64,000 bases of DNA from Acidobacteria bacterium RIFCSPLOWO2_12_FULL_66_21 (GCA_001767455.1 MELC01000024.1:153233-217232), one strand, 5' to 3'. Positions 1 to 10,490 are shown, counted from the stretch's first letter. Made by a program: numbers and translations. Notes: a model not told the origin generated them from the sequence alone.

Positions 1-2
1 TC

Positions 3-266
3 ACCGTGCTCGTGCTCAGCCGGGATATCGCGATCGTGCTGACGGCCGCGGTGGTGAACCTCGCAATCGGGCCGCGAACCTTCCGCCCGTCGATTTACGG
101 GAAGATTGCGACGGCCACCTACGTGCTCACGGGCGCGATCACGCTGTACTTCAATTACCTCGGGCAGCCTTCGCCGCTCGTCGGCGCGTTCGTGTACGCG
201 TCGCTCGCGATCACGATCGTCTCCGCCTTCCACTACGGCGTGAAGGTCATCCGGATCGGACACTGA
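3..266 (+). CDS. CDP-alcohol phosphatidyltransferase-like membrane protein, 3' end only
   Basis: Partial gene: the reading frame is open to the left edge, so the N-terminal half lies outside the window. The visible 87 residues hold about three hydrophobic segments. A Ser-Arg-Asp stretch before the first helix and a short Tyr-Gly-Lys-containing loop before the second resemble the C-terminal half of phosphatidylglycerophosphate synthase-like enzymes, which transfer a phospho-alcohol from a CDP-linked donor at the membrane. The catalytic DGxxAR...D...D motif would be upstream and cannot be checked. A second, complete member of this family lies at 46079-46651, so the two may use different acceptors. 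It converges on the epimerase gene, only 6 bp apart. Another small polytopic membrane protein remains possible. Confidence 0.6.
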   Translation, partial: TVLVLSRDIAIVLTAAVVNLAIGPRTFRPSIYGKIATATYVLTGAITLYFNYLGQPSPLVGAFVYASLAITIVSAFHYGVKVIRIGH

Positions 267-272
267 CCCGGC

Positions 273-1211
<939 letters not shown>

Positions 1212-1219
1212 ATTAGTTT

Positions 1220-1299
1220 TGAGTTCTGAGTCTTGAGTTGTGAGTTTCAGTTGTGAGTTCTGAGCCACTCATAACTCATAACTGATAACTCACAACTGG
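1220..1299. repeat. Heptamer array TGAGTTN with inverted partner ACTCATA
   Basis: Low-GC repeat between two genes of the same strand. The first half is about seven tandem heptamers of the type TGAGTTN (TGAGTTC, TGAGTCT, TGAGTTG and variants). The second half is about five heptamers of the type ACTCATA, the reverse complement of the first type, so the whole can fold into an imperfect hairpin. The same TGAGTTN unit recurs at 58512-58680. Its position between co-directional genes argues against a simple transcription terminator role. Confidence 0.85.
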
Positions 1300-1305
1300 C
1301 AAGCG

Positions 1306-2745
1306 TCAGTACGCGTGCTTCTGAAGGCCGTGCAGGATCGTCAGCCACATGATCTTGATGTCGAGCGCGACCGACCAGTTCTCGATGTAGTAGAGGTCGT
1401 ATTCGATGCGCTTTTCGAGCGACGTGTTGCCGCGCCAGCCGTTGACCTGCGCCCAGCCGGTGATGCCGGCCTTGACCTTGTGCCGCAGCATGTACTGCGG
1501 GATCCGGTGCTTGAACTGCTCGACGAAATACGGGCGCTCGGGGCGCGGGCCGACGATCGACATGTCGCCGCGCAGGACGTTCCAGAGCTGCGGCAGCTCG
1601 TCGAGGTCGGTGCGGCGCAGCCACGTGCCGACCCGCGTGCAGCGCGGGTCGTTGTCGCGCGCCCAGATCGGTCCGGTCTCGTCCTCGGCGCCCTCGTGCA
1701 TCGATCGAAACTTGAAGACGTCGAACGCCTTGCCGTCGAGCCCCATGCGCTCCTGCCGGTAGAACACCGGCCCCGTCGAGGTGTACCGCACGAGCAGCGC
1801 GATGATCCCGAAGGGGACGGACGCCACCACGAGCGCGGCCGCGGAAATCGCGATGTCGATCGCGCGCTTCAGCACGCTGTTGAAGCCGCGCAGCGGCACG
1901 TCGTTGAGGCTGATGATCGGAACGCCGTCGAGATTCTCGAGCCGCGCGCGCAGCGCGATGAACTGCAGCAGATCGGGGACCACGTGCACGTCGACACCCT
2001 CGCGGCTGGTGGCTTCGACGATGCCGAGCATCTTCACGTGTTCTTCGAGCGGCAGGGCGACGTAGACGTGGTCGATCTTCTCGCGGCGGATGATCTCGTC
2101 GGCTTCGGCCACGCCGCCAAGCACGGGCAGGCCGCGATAGCCGATGTGATCGCCGTCGCGGTCGTCGACGAATCCGATGACCTTGAACCCGAGCTCCCGG
2201 TGCTCCAGCACCTTGTCGGCCACCATGCGCCCGAGGTCGCCGGCCCCGGCAATCAGCACGCGTTTCAGGCCGATGCCCGCGCGCCAGCGGCGTTCGAGCG
2301 CCTCGCGGACGATCTCGCGCGAGGTGTAGGTGAACACGACGCTCAGGACGAGGTACACCGCCCAGACGATCTGGGAGATCTCGAAGACCCCTTTTTCCTT
2401 GAGATCGGGCGGCACCCAGTACGTGTTGAAGTACAGCGTCCCGCCGATGCCGATCACCACGGCGAGGATGCTGCCGACGAACACCGCGAAGAAGTCGTCG
2501 ACGCGCGATCGGCCCCGCCGCAGGTGGTAGAGCCCCTGGACGAAAAACGCGACCGGGACGATCCCCTGGATGAAGGGGAGCATCTTGAGGTAGTGCTCGA
2601 ACTGCGGAAAACCCTTGGTGACGGGAATGATCGAGACGAGCAGGTCGAAACGGATGACATAGGCGAGGACGAACGCGGCCATGCTGAGCGCCGCGTCGGT
2701 GATGACGAAATAGAGCGCGAGCAGGCGGTTGTACCGCCGGATCAT
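1306..2745 (-). CDS. Undecaprenyl-phosphate sugar phosphotransferase (WcaJ/WbaP type)
   Basis: Polyprenyl glycosylphosphotransferase of 479 residues, the usual length for the long form. The N-terminal third holds four or five hydrophobic segments. A Rossmann-like CoA-binding-type domain follows (AGAGDLGRMVADK, about residue 166). The C-terminal third is the bacterial sugar transferase domain, with a re-entrant hydrophobic segment, then KFRSM, RRTDLDELPQLWNVLRGD and IVGPRPERP. It transfers a sugar 1-phosphate, often glucose or galactose, from a UDP-sugar to undecaprenyl phosphate at the inner membrane, which starts repeat-unit synthesis. The gene overlaps the end of the upstream glycosyltransferase gene by 4 bp, showing co-transcription. 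Which sugar is transferred cannot be read from the sequence. Confidence 0.92.
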   Translation of the reverse strand: MIRRYNRLLALYFVITDAALSMAAFVLAYVIRFDLLVSIIPVTKGFPQFEHYLKMLPFIQGIVPVAFFVQGLYHLRRGRSRVDDFFAVFVGSILAVVIGIGGTLYFNTYWVPPDLKEKGVFEISQIVWAVYLVLSVVFTYTSREIVREALERRWRAGIGLKRVLIAGAGDLGRMVADKVLEHRELGFKVIGFVDDRDGDHIGYRGLPVLGGVAEADEIIRREKIDHVYVALPLEEHVKMLGIVEATSREGVDVHVVPDLLQFIALRARLENLDGVPIISLNDVPLRGFNSVLKRAIDIAISAAALVVASVPFGIIALLVRYTSTGPVFYRQERMGLDGKAFDVFKFRSMHEGAEDETGPIWARDNDPRCTRVGTWLRRTDLDELPQLWNVLRGDMSIVGPRPERPYFVEQFKHRIPQYMLRHKVKAGITGWAQVNGWRGNTSLEKRIEYDLYYIENWSVALDIKIMWLTILHGLQKHAY

Positions 2746-3857
2746 CGGGACGTCTCCAGGAGGTCGGCCGCGGCCGCTTTGAACTCGCTCATGAAGCGTT
2801 CGCGTGAGAACCGGCGGGCATTGTCGCGGATCGCGGCCGGGTCGAGGCGCAAATCGCGAAGCCGCGCGAGGCCGGCCGCGAACGCCTCGGCCGAATCGGT
2901 GTCGACGAGCACGCCGGTGACTCCGTCCGCGACCGTTTCGCGGGCTCCGCCCTCATCGAGCGCCACGACCGGCGTGCCGCAGGCCTGCGCCTCGACCGGA
3001 ACCATCCCGAAGTCCTCGATTCCTGGCAGGAGCACCCCCTCGGCGCCGCGATACAACGCGAGGATCTCCTCGTCGCTGCGCCAGCCCGGAAACTCGACCT
3101 CCGGACCCGCGAGCTGCTTCAGCCGCGCCTCTTCAGGACCGCGTCCAACGATCTTCAACGTCACTCCCGCCATCCGGCAGCCCTCGATCGCGACCTCAAC
3201 CCGCTTGTAGGGGACGAGGGCGGACACGACCAGGAACCCGCTCCGCGGTTGCGGCGCCGGGCCGGGCCGATAAAATGACGTGTCCACTGGAGGATACACT
3301 ACGGTCGATCCGCGATTATAGTATCGGCGAATTCTGCCCGCAACATATTGAGAATTCGCAAGAAAGCGGTCCACGCGGTGCGCCGTTGCCCGATCCCACC
3401 GGGCCAGCCCGGCCATGACGTGGCGGGCAGCATGGTGACCCCATAGGCCGACTTGAGCCGGACTGAAATACGCGCCGAACTGATCCCAGCCGTATCGCAT
3501 CGGCGAGTGGCAGTAACACAGGTGACGCGCGCGCCCCGGGCGGATTACGGATTTGACCGCGCAGTGGCTGCTGCTGATGACCAGGTCGTAGCGATCGAGA
3601 TCGAACCATTCGACAAGCGTGGGGAAGAGCGGCAGGTACTGCCTGTAGAAACGGCCGGCGCGCGGCAAGGCCTGTGCGGGCGAGGTGCTGATCGGGTGGG
3701 CCTCGATCCGGGCGGACACCGACCCCGGAACCCGAACGAGCGCGTAGACGGGCGCGTCCGGGTAGAGCTCGCAGATCGCGTCGAGGACCTTCTCGCCGCC
3801 GCGCATGCCCGTCAGCCAGTCGTGGACGATCGCGACGCGTGGCGCGCTGGCGTTCAC
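2742..3857 (-). CDS. Glycosyltransferase family 4 (WbaZ-like)
   Basis: A GT-B fold glycosyltransferase of 371 residues. The N-terminus reads VAIVHDWLTGMRGGEKVL, typical of the WbaZ-type mannosyltransferase group, including the GGE loop. In the C-terminal domain the donor-site motif appears as GIEDFGMVPVEAQACGTPVV, the E-x7-E pattern of retaining GT4 enzymes. The GTG start at 3857 is chosen because it forms a 4-bp GTGA overlap with the upstream gene's stop and begins just before the first conserved strand; the frame stays open far upstream but encodes no recognisable protein. It probably adds one sugar to the lipid-linked repeat unit on the cytoplasmic face. Donor and acceptor are unknown. Confidence 0.88.
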   Translation of the reverse strand: MNASAPRVAIVHDWLTGMRGGEKVLDAICELYPDAPVYALVRVPGSVSARIEAHPISTSPAQALPRAGRFYRQYLPLFPTLVEWFDLDRYDLVISSSHCAVKSVIRPGRARHLCYCHSPMRYGWDQFGAYFSPAQVGLWGHHAARHVMAGLARWDRATAHRVDRFLANSQYVAGRIRRYYNRGSTVVYPPVDTSFYRPGPAPQPRSGFLVVSALVPYKRVEVAIEGCRMAGVTLKIVGRGPEEARLKQLAGPEVEFPGWRSDEEILALYRGAEGVLLPGIEDFGMVPVEAQACGTPVVALDEGGARETVADGVTGVLVDTDSAEAFAAGLARLRDLRLDPAAIRDNARRFSRERFMSEFKAAAADLLETSR

Positions 3858-4966
3858 TCGGCGAGCACCTGCTCGTAGATCTCGCGGATCCGTTTGACGG
3901 ATCGCTCCCAGGAGAATTCGCGGGCGCGCGCGTAGCCGCGGCGCCGGAGATCGTCGCGCAGCGACGGGTCGTCGAGGACCCGCCGCATGGCCTCCGCAAT
4001 GTCCTCGGAACGGTACGGATCGATGAGGATCGCCGCGTCCCCGACGACCTCGGGCAGCGACGACACGTTGGACGTGATGACCGGTGTCCCGCTCGCCATG
4101 GCCTCGAGCGGCGGCAGGCCGAATCCCTCGTACAGAGACGGAAACACGAACACCCTCGCCAGGCGGTACAGCACGGCGAGCGTCTTGTCGGGCACGAACC
4201 CGAAGAAGCGCACGTGCTTGTGGAGCTTGTACTTGTGCACGGCGCGTCTGAGGGTCGCATACTTCGAGATCTCGTCGCCGATGATCAGCAGCCGGACGTT
4301 GTCGGCGCGTTCCTTGCGCAGCATGTGGAACGCTTCGATGAGCCGCTCGAGATTCTTGTGCGGCTTGATGTTGCCCGCGTACAGGACGAACGGATCGTGG
4401 AGCTGGTAGCGCTCGCGGACCCGCGCCACCTCCTCGTCGGACGGCGTCTCGCCGAACTGCTCGTCGATCGCGTTGTAGATGACGTCGATCTTCGACGGCG
4501 GCACGTGAAAGTAGCGCAGGATGTCGCGCTTCGAGGCCTCCGAGACCGTCAGCACGCGGTTCGATCGGTGCGTCGCCACCCAGAGCGACGCGCGGGCGTA
4601 CGCGTACCCGAGACGGTTCGGGAGGTACTGTGGAAAGCGCAGGTGGATGCAGTCGTGGATCGTGACGACCGACTTGCACGGCGTCAACAGGGGCAGGACG
4701 TAGTGCGGCGCGTGAAACAGATCGATTCGTTCACGGCGCAGATCGAGCGGCACCGTGAGCTGCTCTCGGAAAGAGTAGGCGCCCGCCGGCTCGGAAACGG
4801 CGCGGAAATTCTCCCCGAGCCGGGAGGCGACCTCGCAATCCTCCGCACGGCAGAGCAGCACGTACTCGGTCTCGTGGTCCAGACGCGACAGGTGACGCAG
4901 CACGTTGCGGACGTACGTGCCGATGCCGTAGTCGCGCAGCTTGCGCGCGTCAATGGCGACCCTCAA
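3854..4966 (-). CDS. Glycosyltransferase family 4
   Basis: GT-B fold enzyme of 370 residues beginning [19 protein letters not shown], the usual start of this family with its glycine-rich acceptor-side loop. The C-terminal donor-binding motif [20 protein letters not shown] supplies the E-x7-E pair of retaining GT4 enzymes. It overlaps the next gene by 4 bp. An 85-bp gap separates it from the GT2 gene upstream. That gap contains a small GC-rich hairpin (GGGGC-TTC-GCCCC, 4978-4990) that could attenuate transcription or simply be neutral. Sugar specificity is not visible. Confidence 0.9.
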   Translation of the reverse strand: MRVAIDARKLRDYGIGTYVRNVLRHLSRLDHETEYVLLCRAEDCEVASRLGENFRAVSEPAGAYSFREQLTVPLDLRRERIDLFHAPHYVLPLLTPCKSVVTIHDCIHLRFPQYLPNRLGYAYARASLWVATHRSNRVLTVSEASKRDILRYFHVPPSKIDVIYNAIDEQFGETPSDEEVARVRERYQLHDPFVLYAGNIKPHKNLERLIEAFHMLRKERADNVRLLIIGDEISKYATLRRAVHKYKLHKHVRFFGFVPDKTLAVLYRLARVFVFPSLYEGFGLPPLEAMASGTPVITSNVSSLPEVVGDAAILIDPYRSEDIAEAMRRVLDDPSLRDDLRRRGYARAREFSWERSVKRIREIYEQVLAE

Positions 4967-5051
4967 ATTTTAACCCGGGGGCTTCGCCCCGCCGGACCCC
5001 CTATCGCCGTCGCTCGCGGGGCCCCATCGCCCCGCGCCGCTCCGGCGGATT

Positions 5052-5876
5052 CTACCGCGAGACGGGCAACTGGCCCTTGAGGCGAAGGTAAGCGCGCAGG
5101 ACGGGCGCCCAGGCCGGATGGTGTTTCTCGTAGAACGCAATCTGGCTGCGGCGATAGGCGGCGCTCATGCGATCGGGGGCCGACAGCCGCGATCGGCCGC
5201 CGAGGTGCACGATTTCCGCGGCCGGAGTGAAGAGGATCCGGCCCCCCCGCGCCCGGATCGCGGCGCAGAAGTCGACGTCCTCCGTGTAGAGGAAGAAGCG
5301 CTCGTCGAGCAGACCAGCTTCTTCCGCGGCCGTCCGGCGGACCAGCAGGCATGCGCCGCTGACCCAGTCCACGAAGCGCTCCTGCCGCGTCGCCCGGTCG
5401 ACCCAGCGCGACACCGGCCCAACGCGCCGATCGTGCAGCGCGGTGACGATCTTCCGGCGCAGCTCCGTCAGCGGCGAGAGCATCCGGCCGAAGGACAGCT
5501 CGGCGATGCCGTCGGCGTCGACCAGGCGCGGCCCGGCGGCGGCCGCCGCTCTCTCGGCGAGCAGCCGCCCGACCAGCCGGTCGATCGCGCCGGGCGGAGC
5601 GACGGTGTCGTTGTTGAGGAGCAGGACCAGCTCGCCGCCGGTCGCCCTGATCCCGACGTTGTTGGCCGCGGCAAATCCCCTGTTGACGGATTGCCGGATG
5701 ACCGTGAGAGGCCCGCGCCGTCCCGAGACGGCCTCCACGCTCCCATCGCTCGACGCGTTGTCCACGACGACGATGTCGTGCGGGATCGCCGGCGGAGCAT
5801 CCGCGAGCGATCGCAGGCACCTCTCGAGATCGGCGCGCGCGTTGTAACTCACGATGACGATGGAGAGTGTCGTCAT
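5052..5876 (-). CDS. Glycosyltransferase family 2 (rhamnosyltransferase-like)
   Basis: Inverting GT-A enzyme of 274 residues. It begins LSIVIVSYNARADLERCLRS and continues with VVDNASSDGS and LLNNDTVAP, the nucleotide- and metal-binding motifs of WbbL-like family 2 transferases. An internal WVSGACLLVRR segment and a later LDERFFLYTEDVDFC match the acceptor side of the same group. The ATG at 5876 is preferred because it overlaps the upstream stop by 4 bp and leaves the first beta strand at the N-terminus; a longer form would add 18 atypical residues. Rhamnose transfer is typical for the group but only an inference here. Confidence 0.87.
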   Translation of the reverse strand: MTTLSIVIVSYNARADLERCLRSLADAPPAIPHDIVVVDNASSDGSVEAVSGRRGPLTVIRQSVNRGFAAANNVGIRATGGELVLLLNNDTVAPPGAIDRLVGRLLAERAAAAAGPRLVDADGIAELSFGRMLSPLTELRRKIVTALHDRRVGPVSRWVDRATRQERFVDWVSGACLLVRRTAAEEAGLLDERFFLYTEDVDFCAAIRARGGRILFTPAAEIVHLGGRSRLSAPDRMSAAYRRSQIAFYEKHHPAWAPVLRAYLRLKGQLPVSR

Positions 5877-6970
5877 CGCGTGGCGATCCTCGTCAGGGCG
5901 TCCAGGGTCTCCGCCGCGGTGCGGTCCCATGAATAGCGGGCGAGGACGGCGGGCGCGCGGCCGAGGGTGTCGCTTGCCGCGTCGGGGCTGGTGAGAAAGC
6001 GCCGCAGCGCGGCAGCGGCGCCGTCGATATCATCGCGCGCGACGTACACGGCCGCGTCGCCGCAGACTTCGCGCGCGACCGGCGTGTCGAGAAGCACCGC
6101 GGGCACACCGGCCGCCAGCGCCTCGAGCGGCGTGAACCCGAACCCCTCGTATTCCGACAGAAAGGCGAAGACGGACGCCTGCGCGTAGAGCGCCGCGAGC
6201 TGCGCATCCGCCACGTAGTCCAGGAATTCCGTCCGCCGCTCGATGCCTTCCTTGCGCGCGAACGCCCGCAGGTCCTCGGGGGGCCACGTGCGGTTGTCTC
6301 CGACGATGACGAGGCGCGTGCGCGGGAGGTCGGGGGTCGCGCGCGCGAACGCGGCGATCAGATCGGGCACGCGGCGCCGATTGAACACGGAGCCCACGTA
6401 GAGCACGGTGCCTTCACCCGTCCCGCGCGGAGCCGGCTCGCGCGGAGCGGCGGCCGCGCGCGGTGTCAGGCCTTGAGGGATCACCCGGATGCGGCCCTCG
6501 TCGATGCGCAGGTGCCGGCGAATCTCGTCGCGCGAAAACCGGGACGGAGTCAGGATGACGGCGGCGGTTTCCGCGGCGCGGCGCGTCAGCCACCGGCGCC
6601 GGGCCCCCTCGCGCACGCGGAACCATTCGGGATGCGCGATGAACGAGATGTCGTGAACGGTGACGGCGACCGGCACGCCGGTGCCAAGCGGAGCGGTGTA
6701 CGCAGGGGCGAAAAACACGTCGGGGCGATCCCGCTTCACGGTCCACCGAAGCCACGTCTGCTCCCACAGGGTCCCCGTCCCGCGTCCACCGACGCGGTGT
6801 TCCACGGCCGCCAGCGCCACCTGCGGCGACGCCGGCGCATAGAGGACGAACCGGCAACCGGTGTCGCCGCTCGTCCACCGGCGCATCAGCTCGCCGAGAT
6901 AGCGGCCGACGCCGGTGGACTCGCCCAGCAGCTCGCGCGCGTCGACGCCGATGCGGACGGGCGAGGTCAT
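5873..6970 (-). CDS. Glycosyltransferase family 4
   Basis: GT-B fold enzyme of 365 residues. It starts RIGVDARELLGESTGVGRY, with the GxGRY acceptor loop seen in mannosyl- and related transferases. The C-terminal half contains YVGSVFNRRR and the donor motif SEYEGFGFTPLEALAAGVP. It overlaps both neighbours by 4 bp, so it belongs to one transcript with the other minus-strand glycosyltransferases. The substrate cannot be assigned. Confidence 0.9.
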   Translation of the reverse strand: MTSPVRIGVDARELLGESTGVGRYLGELMRRWTSGDTGCRFVLYAPASPQVALAAVEHRVGGRGTGTLWEQTWLRWTVKRDRPDVFFAPAYTAPLGTGVPVAVTVHDISFIAHPEWFRVREGARRRWLTRRAAETAAVILTPSRFSRDEIRRHLRIDEGRIRVIPQGLTPRAAAAPREPAPRGTGEGTVLYVGSVFNRRRVPDLIAAFARATPDLPRTRLVIVGDNRTWPPEDLRAFARKEGIERRTEFLDYVADAQLAALYAQASVFAFLSEYEGFGFTPLEALAAGVPAVLLDTPVAREVCGDAAVYVARDDIDGAAAALRRFLTSPDAASDTLGRAPAVLARYSWDRTAAETLDALTRIATR

Positions 6971-8076
6971 CCGCGCGCTCCCCGTCGTTCCAGCGCGGCC
7001 TGGTAGGCGGAATACAGCCGCGCCGCGCTCCGGTCCCAGGTGAACTGGGTCGCGCGGCGGATTCCGGCCTCCGTCAACCTTGCGCGCAGGCCGGCGCTGG
7101 TCAGGACCTCCTCCATCGCTCCCGCAATCGCGTCAGGGTCGTCAGGGTCGACGAGTCTGCCGGCCTCACCGGCCACTTCGGGAAGCGCGCCCCGGCGCGC
7201 CGCGACGACCGGCACCCCGACGGTCATCGCTTCGAGCACCGGCAGGCCGAAGCCTTCCTCGAACGACGGGAGCACGAGCAGCGATGCCTGCGCGTAGAGT
7301 CGCTGCCGTTCCGCGTCCGTGACGTATCCCAGCGCGCGGACTCGTCCGGCAAGCGGCGCCTGGGAAATCCGCTCGTAGACCGCGTCGGAACCACGGCCGG
7401 CCCTTCCCGCGATCACCAGCGGTGGGGCATCGGGCAATCGCGCAAGGAGCGTCTCGTACGCCCGGAGCAGCCCCAGCACGTTCTTGCGCGGCTCAATCGT
7501 TCCGACGAACAGGATCGGACCGTCAGGCGAGGGCGCGGTCCGGGCCGGCCAGGCCGGGGCGCCAAGCGGGCACACCACGATGCGGTCCGCGGGCACGCCG
7601 AGCCGCTCCTGCACCTGCTCCTTCGTGTAGCTCGAAATGACGACCACGCCATCGGCCGCGCGGGCGTGCGGACCGACGAGTACCGGGTAGTCGCGTCGGA
7701 TTTCGGCGGTGGTGTGCTCCGCGTGGTCCAGGAAATAGAGGTCGTAAATGGAAATGAACCGGGCGGCCTTTCTGGCAGGAAGGAGCAGCGGGTGCATCGA
7801 CTGTGCGATGTCCAGCGGTCCGGCGAACCATTCGACGGGCGGCCAGGCGAAGCGGTGCCAGGCGAGGTTCAGCACCCGCACGGGAACCCTCGCATCGACG
7901 TGCCTCGCGCCGGGAACGGCATCGCGGGGCAGGCGGTCCCTCCACGAGCTCGAGAATACGGTCAGGGTATCCGCGGGCGCGAGCCGGGGGACCAGTGACG
8001 TCGCCAGATGGTGGGCGTACTCGCCGGCGCCGGTGCGGGCCGTCAAGGCCGGGCGATAGTCGAGGAGAATCCGCAC
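6967..8076 (-). CDS. Glycosyltransferase family 4, first gene of the minus-strand block
   Basis: GT-B fold enzyme of 369 residues. Key segments are RILLDYRPALTARTGAGEY at the N-terminus, FVGTIEPRKNVLGLL in the inter-domain region, and the donor motif SFEEGFGLPVLEAMTVGVPV. The GTG at 8076 is chosen because conserved sequence starts immediately after it; the frame remains open for more than 1 kb upstream, but only antisense to ugd. The divergent ugd gene starts 117 bp away, so the gap must hold promoters for both directions. Specificity is unknown. Confidence 0.87.
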   Translation of the reverse strand: MRILLDYRPALTARTGAGEYAHHLATSLVPRLAPADTLTVFSSSWRDRLPRDAVPGARHVDARVPVRVLNLAWHRFAWPPVEWFAGPLDIAQSMHPLLLPARKAARFISIYDLYFLDHAEHTTAEIRRDYPVLVGPHARAADGVVVISSYTKEQVQERLGVPADRIVVCPLGAPAWPARTAPSPDGPILFVGTIEPRKNVLGLLRAYETLLARLPDAPPLVIAGRAGRGSDAVYERISQAPLAGRVRALGYVTDAERQRLYAQASLLVLPSFEEGFGLPVLEAMTVGVPVVAARRGALPEVAGEAGRLVDPDDPDAIAGAMEEVLTSAGLRARLTEAGIRRATQFTWDRSAARLYSAYQAALERRGARG

Positions 8077-8130
8077 GCGCGGCAAATCGTAGCACAGGGC
8101 AAGCGCGCCAAATCCTTGCCGTTCAATAGA

Positions 8131-8159
8131 TTGACACGCTTTTTTCGGCTGTGTTAGCT
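8131..8159 (+). promoter_or_regulatory. Possible sigma-70 promoter for the ugd transcript
   Basis: A perfect TTGACA at 8131-8136 lies 58 bp before the ugd start. The matching -10 is weak: TTAGCT at 17-bp spacing or TAGCTT at 18 bp. The spacer is T-rich. Probable but not certain; an A/T-rich TATATA at 8169-8174 has no partner at a suitable distance. Confidence 0.4.
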
Positions 8160-8193
8160 TTAGCAGTTTATATACCCCTGAGAAAGGGCTCGG

Positions 8194-9492
8194 ATGAAAA
8201 TCGCGGTCGTTGGGACTGGTTATGTGGGCCTCGTGGCCGGCGCGTGCTTCGCCGAAAACGGCAACGAGGTCGTCTGTGTCGACAAGGATCCGGCGAAGAT
8301 CCGGCTGCTCCAGCGCGGAAAGATCCCGATCTATGAGCCCGGCCTCGAGGAGCTCGTCCGCCGCAACCGGGCCGAGAAACGGCTGACCTTCACGACCCAG
8401 CTCGCGCGCGGCGTGCGACAGGCGCAGATCGTCTTCATTGCCGTCGGCACGCCCACCGGCGAAGACGGCTCGGCCGACCTCAAGCACGTCCTGGACGTGG
8501 CCCGCGAAACGGCCCGCGCGATGAACGGCTACACGGTGATCGTGAACAAGAGCACGGTGCCGGTCGGGACGGCCGCGCAGGTGCGCGACGTCATCCGCCG
8601 CGAAACCACGCACCCGTTCAGCGTGGTCAGCAACCCCGAGTTCCTGAAACAGGGCGCGGCGATCGAGGACTTCATGAAGCCGGACCGCGTGGTGATCGGC
8701 GCTGAGGATCCCCGGGCCGCCGACATGATGAAGGAGCTGTACGCGCCCTTCACGCGAACCGGGGCCCCGGTGATGTTGATGGACTGCCCGAGCGCAGAGC
8801 TCTGCAAGTACGCGGCAAATGCGATGCTGGCGACCCGGATCTCGTTCATGAACGAGGTGGCGAACGTCTGCGAAGCCGTGGGCGCCGACGTCGATCAGGT
8901 CCGCCGGGCCGTCGCGGCGGACCGGCGCATCGGGCCGTCCTTCCTCTTTCCGGGTGTGGGGTACGGTGGAAGCTGTTTCCCAAAGGACGTGAAGGCAATG
9001 CTGCGGTTCGCGGCCGACAAGCACTACGCGTTCGAGATTCTCGAGGCGGTCGAAGCCGTGAACGCGCGCCAGAAGCTGCGCCTGCTGAAGAAGCTGGAGG
9101 GGCATTTCGGCGCCCTGAAGGGCAGGCGGATCGCAATCTGGGGACTGGCGTTCAAGCCGCGCACCGATGACATGCGGGAAGCCCCCGCAATCCCGCTCAT
9201 CCAGGGCCTGCTGGAAGCCGGCGCCGCCGTCCAGGCTTACGATCCCGAGGCCGCGAAGGTCGCCAAGAGCATCTTCGGCTCGCAGATCACGTACGCCGAC
9301 ACCAGCTACGCCGCCTTGACCGGGGCCGACGCCCTGGTCATCGTCACGGAATGGAACGAATTCCGGGAACCGGACTTCGGGCGGATGCGCAAGCTCATGC
9401 GCAGCCCCGTCATCTTCGACGGGCGGAACCTCTATAATCCCGAGCAGATTCGCGCGCAAGGATTCACCTACTCGTCGATAGGACGGCCATGA
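8194..9492 (+). CDS. ugd: UDP-glucose 6-dehydrogenase
   Basis: Oxidises UDP-glucose twice with NAD to UDP-glucuronate in the cytoplasm. The 432-residue protein opens with KIAVVGTGYVGLVAGACFAE, the Rossmann NAD site. The catalytic cysteine is in GYGGSCFPKD at about residue 261. KSTVPVGT and the C-terminal WGLAFKPRTDDMREAP are also present, so the enzyme looks complete and active. A GAGAAAGGG stretch upstream can serve as ribosome-binding site. Its product feeds the UDP-xylose synthase (273-1211) and probably the UDP-glucuronate epimerase at 48299. It overlaps galE by 4 bp (ATGA), so the two are translated together. Confidence 0.96.
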   Translation: MKIAVVGTGYVGLVAGACFAENGNEVVCVDKDPAKIRLLQRGKIPIYEPGLEELVRRNRAEKRLTFTTQLARGVRQAQIVFIAVGTPTGEDGSADLKHVLDVARETARAMNGYTVIVNKSTVPVGTAAQVRDVIRRETTHPFSVVSNPEFLKQGAAIEDFMKPDRVVIGAEDPRAADMMKELYAPFTRTGAPVMLMDCPSAELCKYAANAMLATRISFMNEVANVCEAVGADVDQVRRAVAADRRIGPSFLFPGVGYGGSCFPKDVKAMLRFAADKHYAFEILEAVEAVNARQKLRLLKKLEGHFGALKGRRIAIWGLAFKPRTDDMREAPAIPLIQGLLEAGAAVQAYDPEAAKVAKSIFGSQITYADTSYAALTGADALVIVTEWNEFREPDFGRMRKLMRSPVIFDGRNLYNPEQIRAQGFTYSSIGRP

Positions 9493-10490
9493 GCAGCGTT
9501 CTCGTGACCGGCGGGGCGGGCTACATCGGCAGCCATGCCGTCAAGGCGCTCCAGGCAAACGGCACCCGCGCCGTCGTGTACGACAATCTGTCCGCCGGGC
9601 ATCGCGCCGCCGCGCGCTATGCCTCCGCTCTGGTCGAGGGCGACATCCGCGACACGCCATGCCTGCGCGAGGCCATGCGCGAGCATCATGTGGACGCCGT
9701 CATGCATTTCGCGGCGTGGGCATCGGTCGGCGACTCGGTGCGCGACCCCTCGGGCTATTACAACAACAACGTGCTTGGCGCGCTGTCGGTGCTCGACGCG
9801 ATGGTGGCGGAGCGGATTCCGCATTTCGTCTTTTCGTCGACGGCGGCCGTGTTCGGCAATCCCGTGCGGACCCCAATCGACGAAACCCACCCGACCGCGC
9901 CCATCAACGCCTACGGCGAAACCAAGCTGGCGATCGAACGGGCTCTTCGGCACTACGAGACCGCGTACGGGATCCGCTCGATGGCGCTGCGGTATTTCAA
10001 CGCCGCGGGCGCCGATCCGGATGGGGAGCTGGGCGAGGATCACGCGCCCGAGCGCCACCTCATCCCGCGCGCGATCGACGCGGCGTTGGGCCGCGACACG
10101 TTCGCCATTTTTGGCGACGACTACGACACGCCGGATGGGACGTGCCTGCGGGACTACATCCACGTCACCGACCTCGCCTCGGCGCACGTGCTGGCGCTCG
10201 ACGCGCTCAGGGCGGGCGCCGCTTCGGCCAGGTACAACCTCGGGAACGGGCGGCCGACGTCGGTCAAGGACGTCGTCGGCTCGGTCGAGCGGGTCCTCGG
10301 CAGGAAAGTCCGGGCCGCGGTCGCGCCGCGCCGGCAGGGAGACCCGGCGGTGCTGTTCGCCTCCAGCGCGCGCATCACGCACGAGCTCGGCTGGACGCCG
10401 GCCTTCGAGGACATCGACGTGATCGTCGGCACCGCCTCCCGATGGCGCGACGCCCATCCGCAGGGCTACGGTGACAGGACGGCCGCCTGA
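9489..10490 (+). CDS. galE: UDP-glucose 4-epimerase
   Basis: Extended SDR enzyme of 333 residues that interconverts UDP-glucose and UDP-galactose. Visible motifs are the NAD site GGAGYIGSHAVKAL, the SSTAAVFG serine region, and the catalytic pair Tyr142 and Lys146 in YGETK. RYFNAAGADPDGELGEDH and DGTCLRDYIHV are the GalE-specific substrate-binding segments. It starts inside the ugd stop codon and its own stop overlaps the next ATG (TGATG), so it is part of the nucleotide-sugar operon. UDP-N-acetyl sugars could also be substrates. Confidence 0.93.
   Translation: MSSVLVTGGAGYIGSHAVKALQANGTRAVVYDNLSAGHRAAARYASALVEGDIRDTPCLREAMREHHVDAVMHFAAWASVGDSVRDPSGYYNNNVLGALSVLDAMVAERIPHFVFSSTAAVFGNPVRTPIDETHPTAPINAYGETKLAIERALRHYETAYGIRSMALRYFNAAGADPDGELGEDHAPERHLIPRAIDAALGRDTFAIFGDDYDTPDGTCLRDYIHVTDLASAHVLALDALRAGAASARYNLGNGRPTSVKDVVGSVERVLGRKVRAAVAPRRQGDPAVLFASSARITHELGWTPAFEDIDVIVGTASRWRDAHPQGYGDRTAA

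Noticed and set aside
1315..3210. Plus-strand frame opposite the sugar transferase gene
   Set aside because: Antisense to two well-supported genes and has no recognisable domain.
6967..9459. An 830-codon fused protein joining the glycosyltransferase to upstream sequence
   Set aside because: The upstream half is antisense to ugd; glycosyltransferase homology starts at the GTG at 8076.
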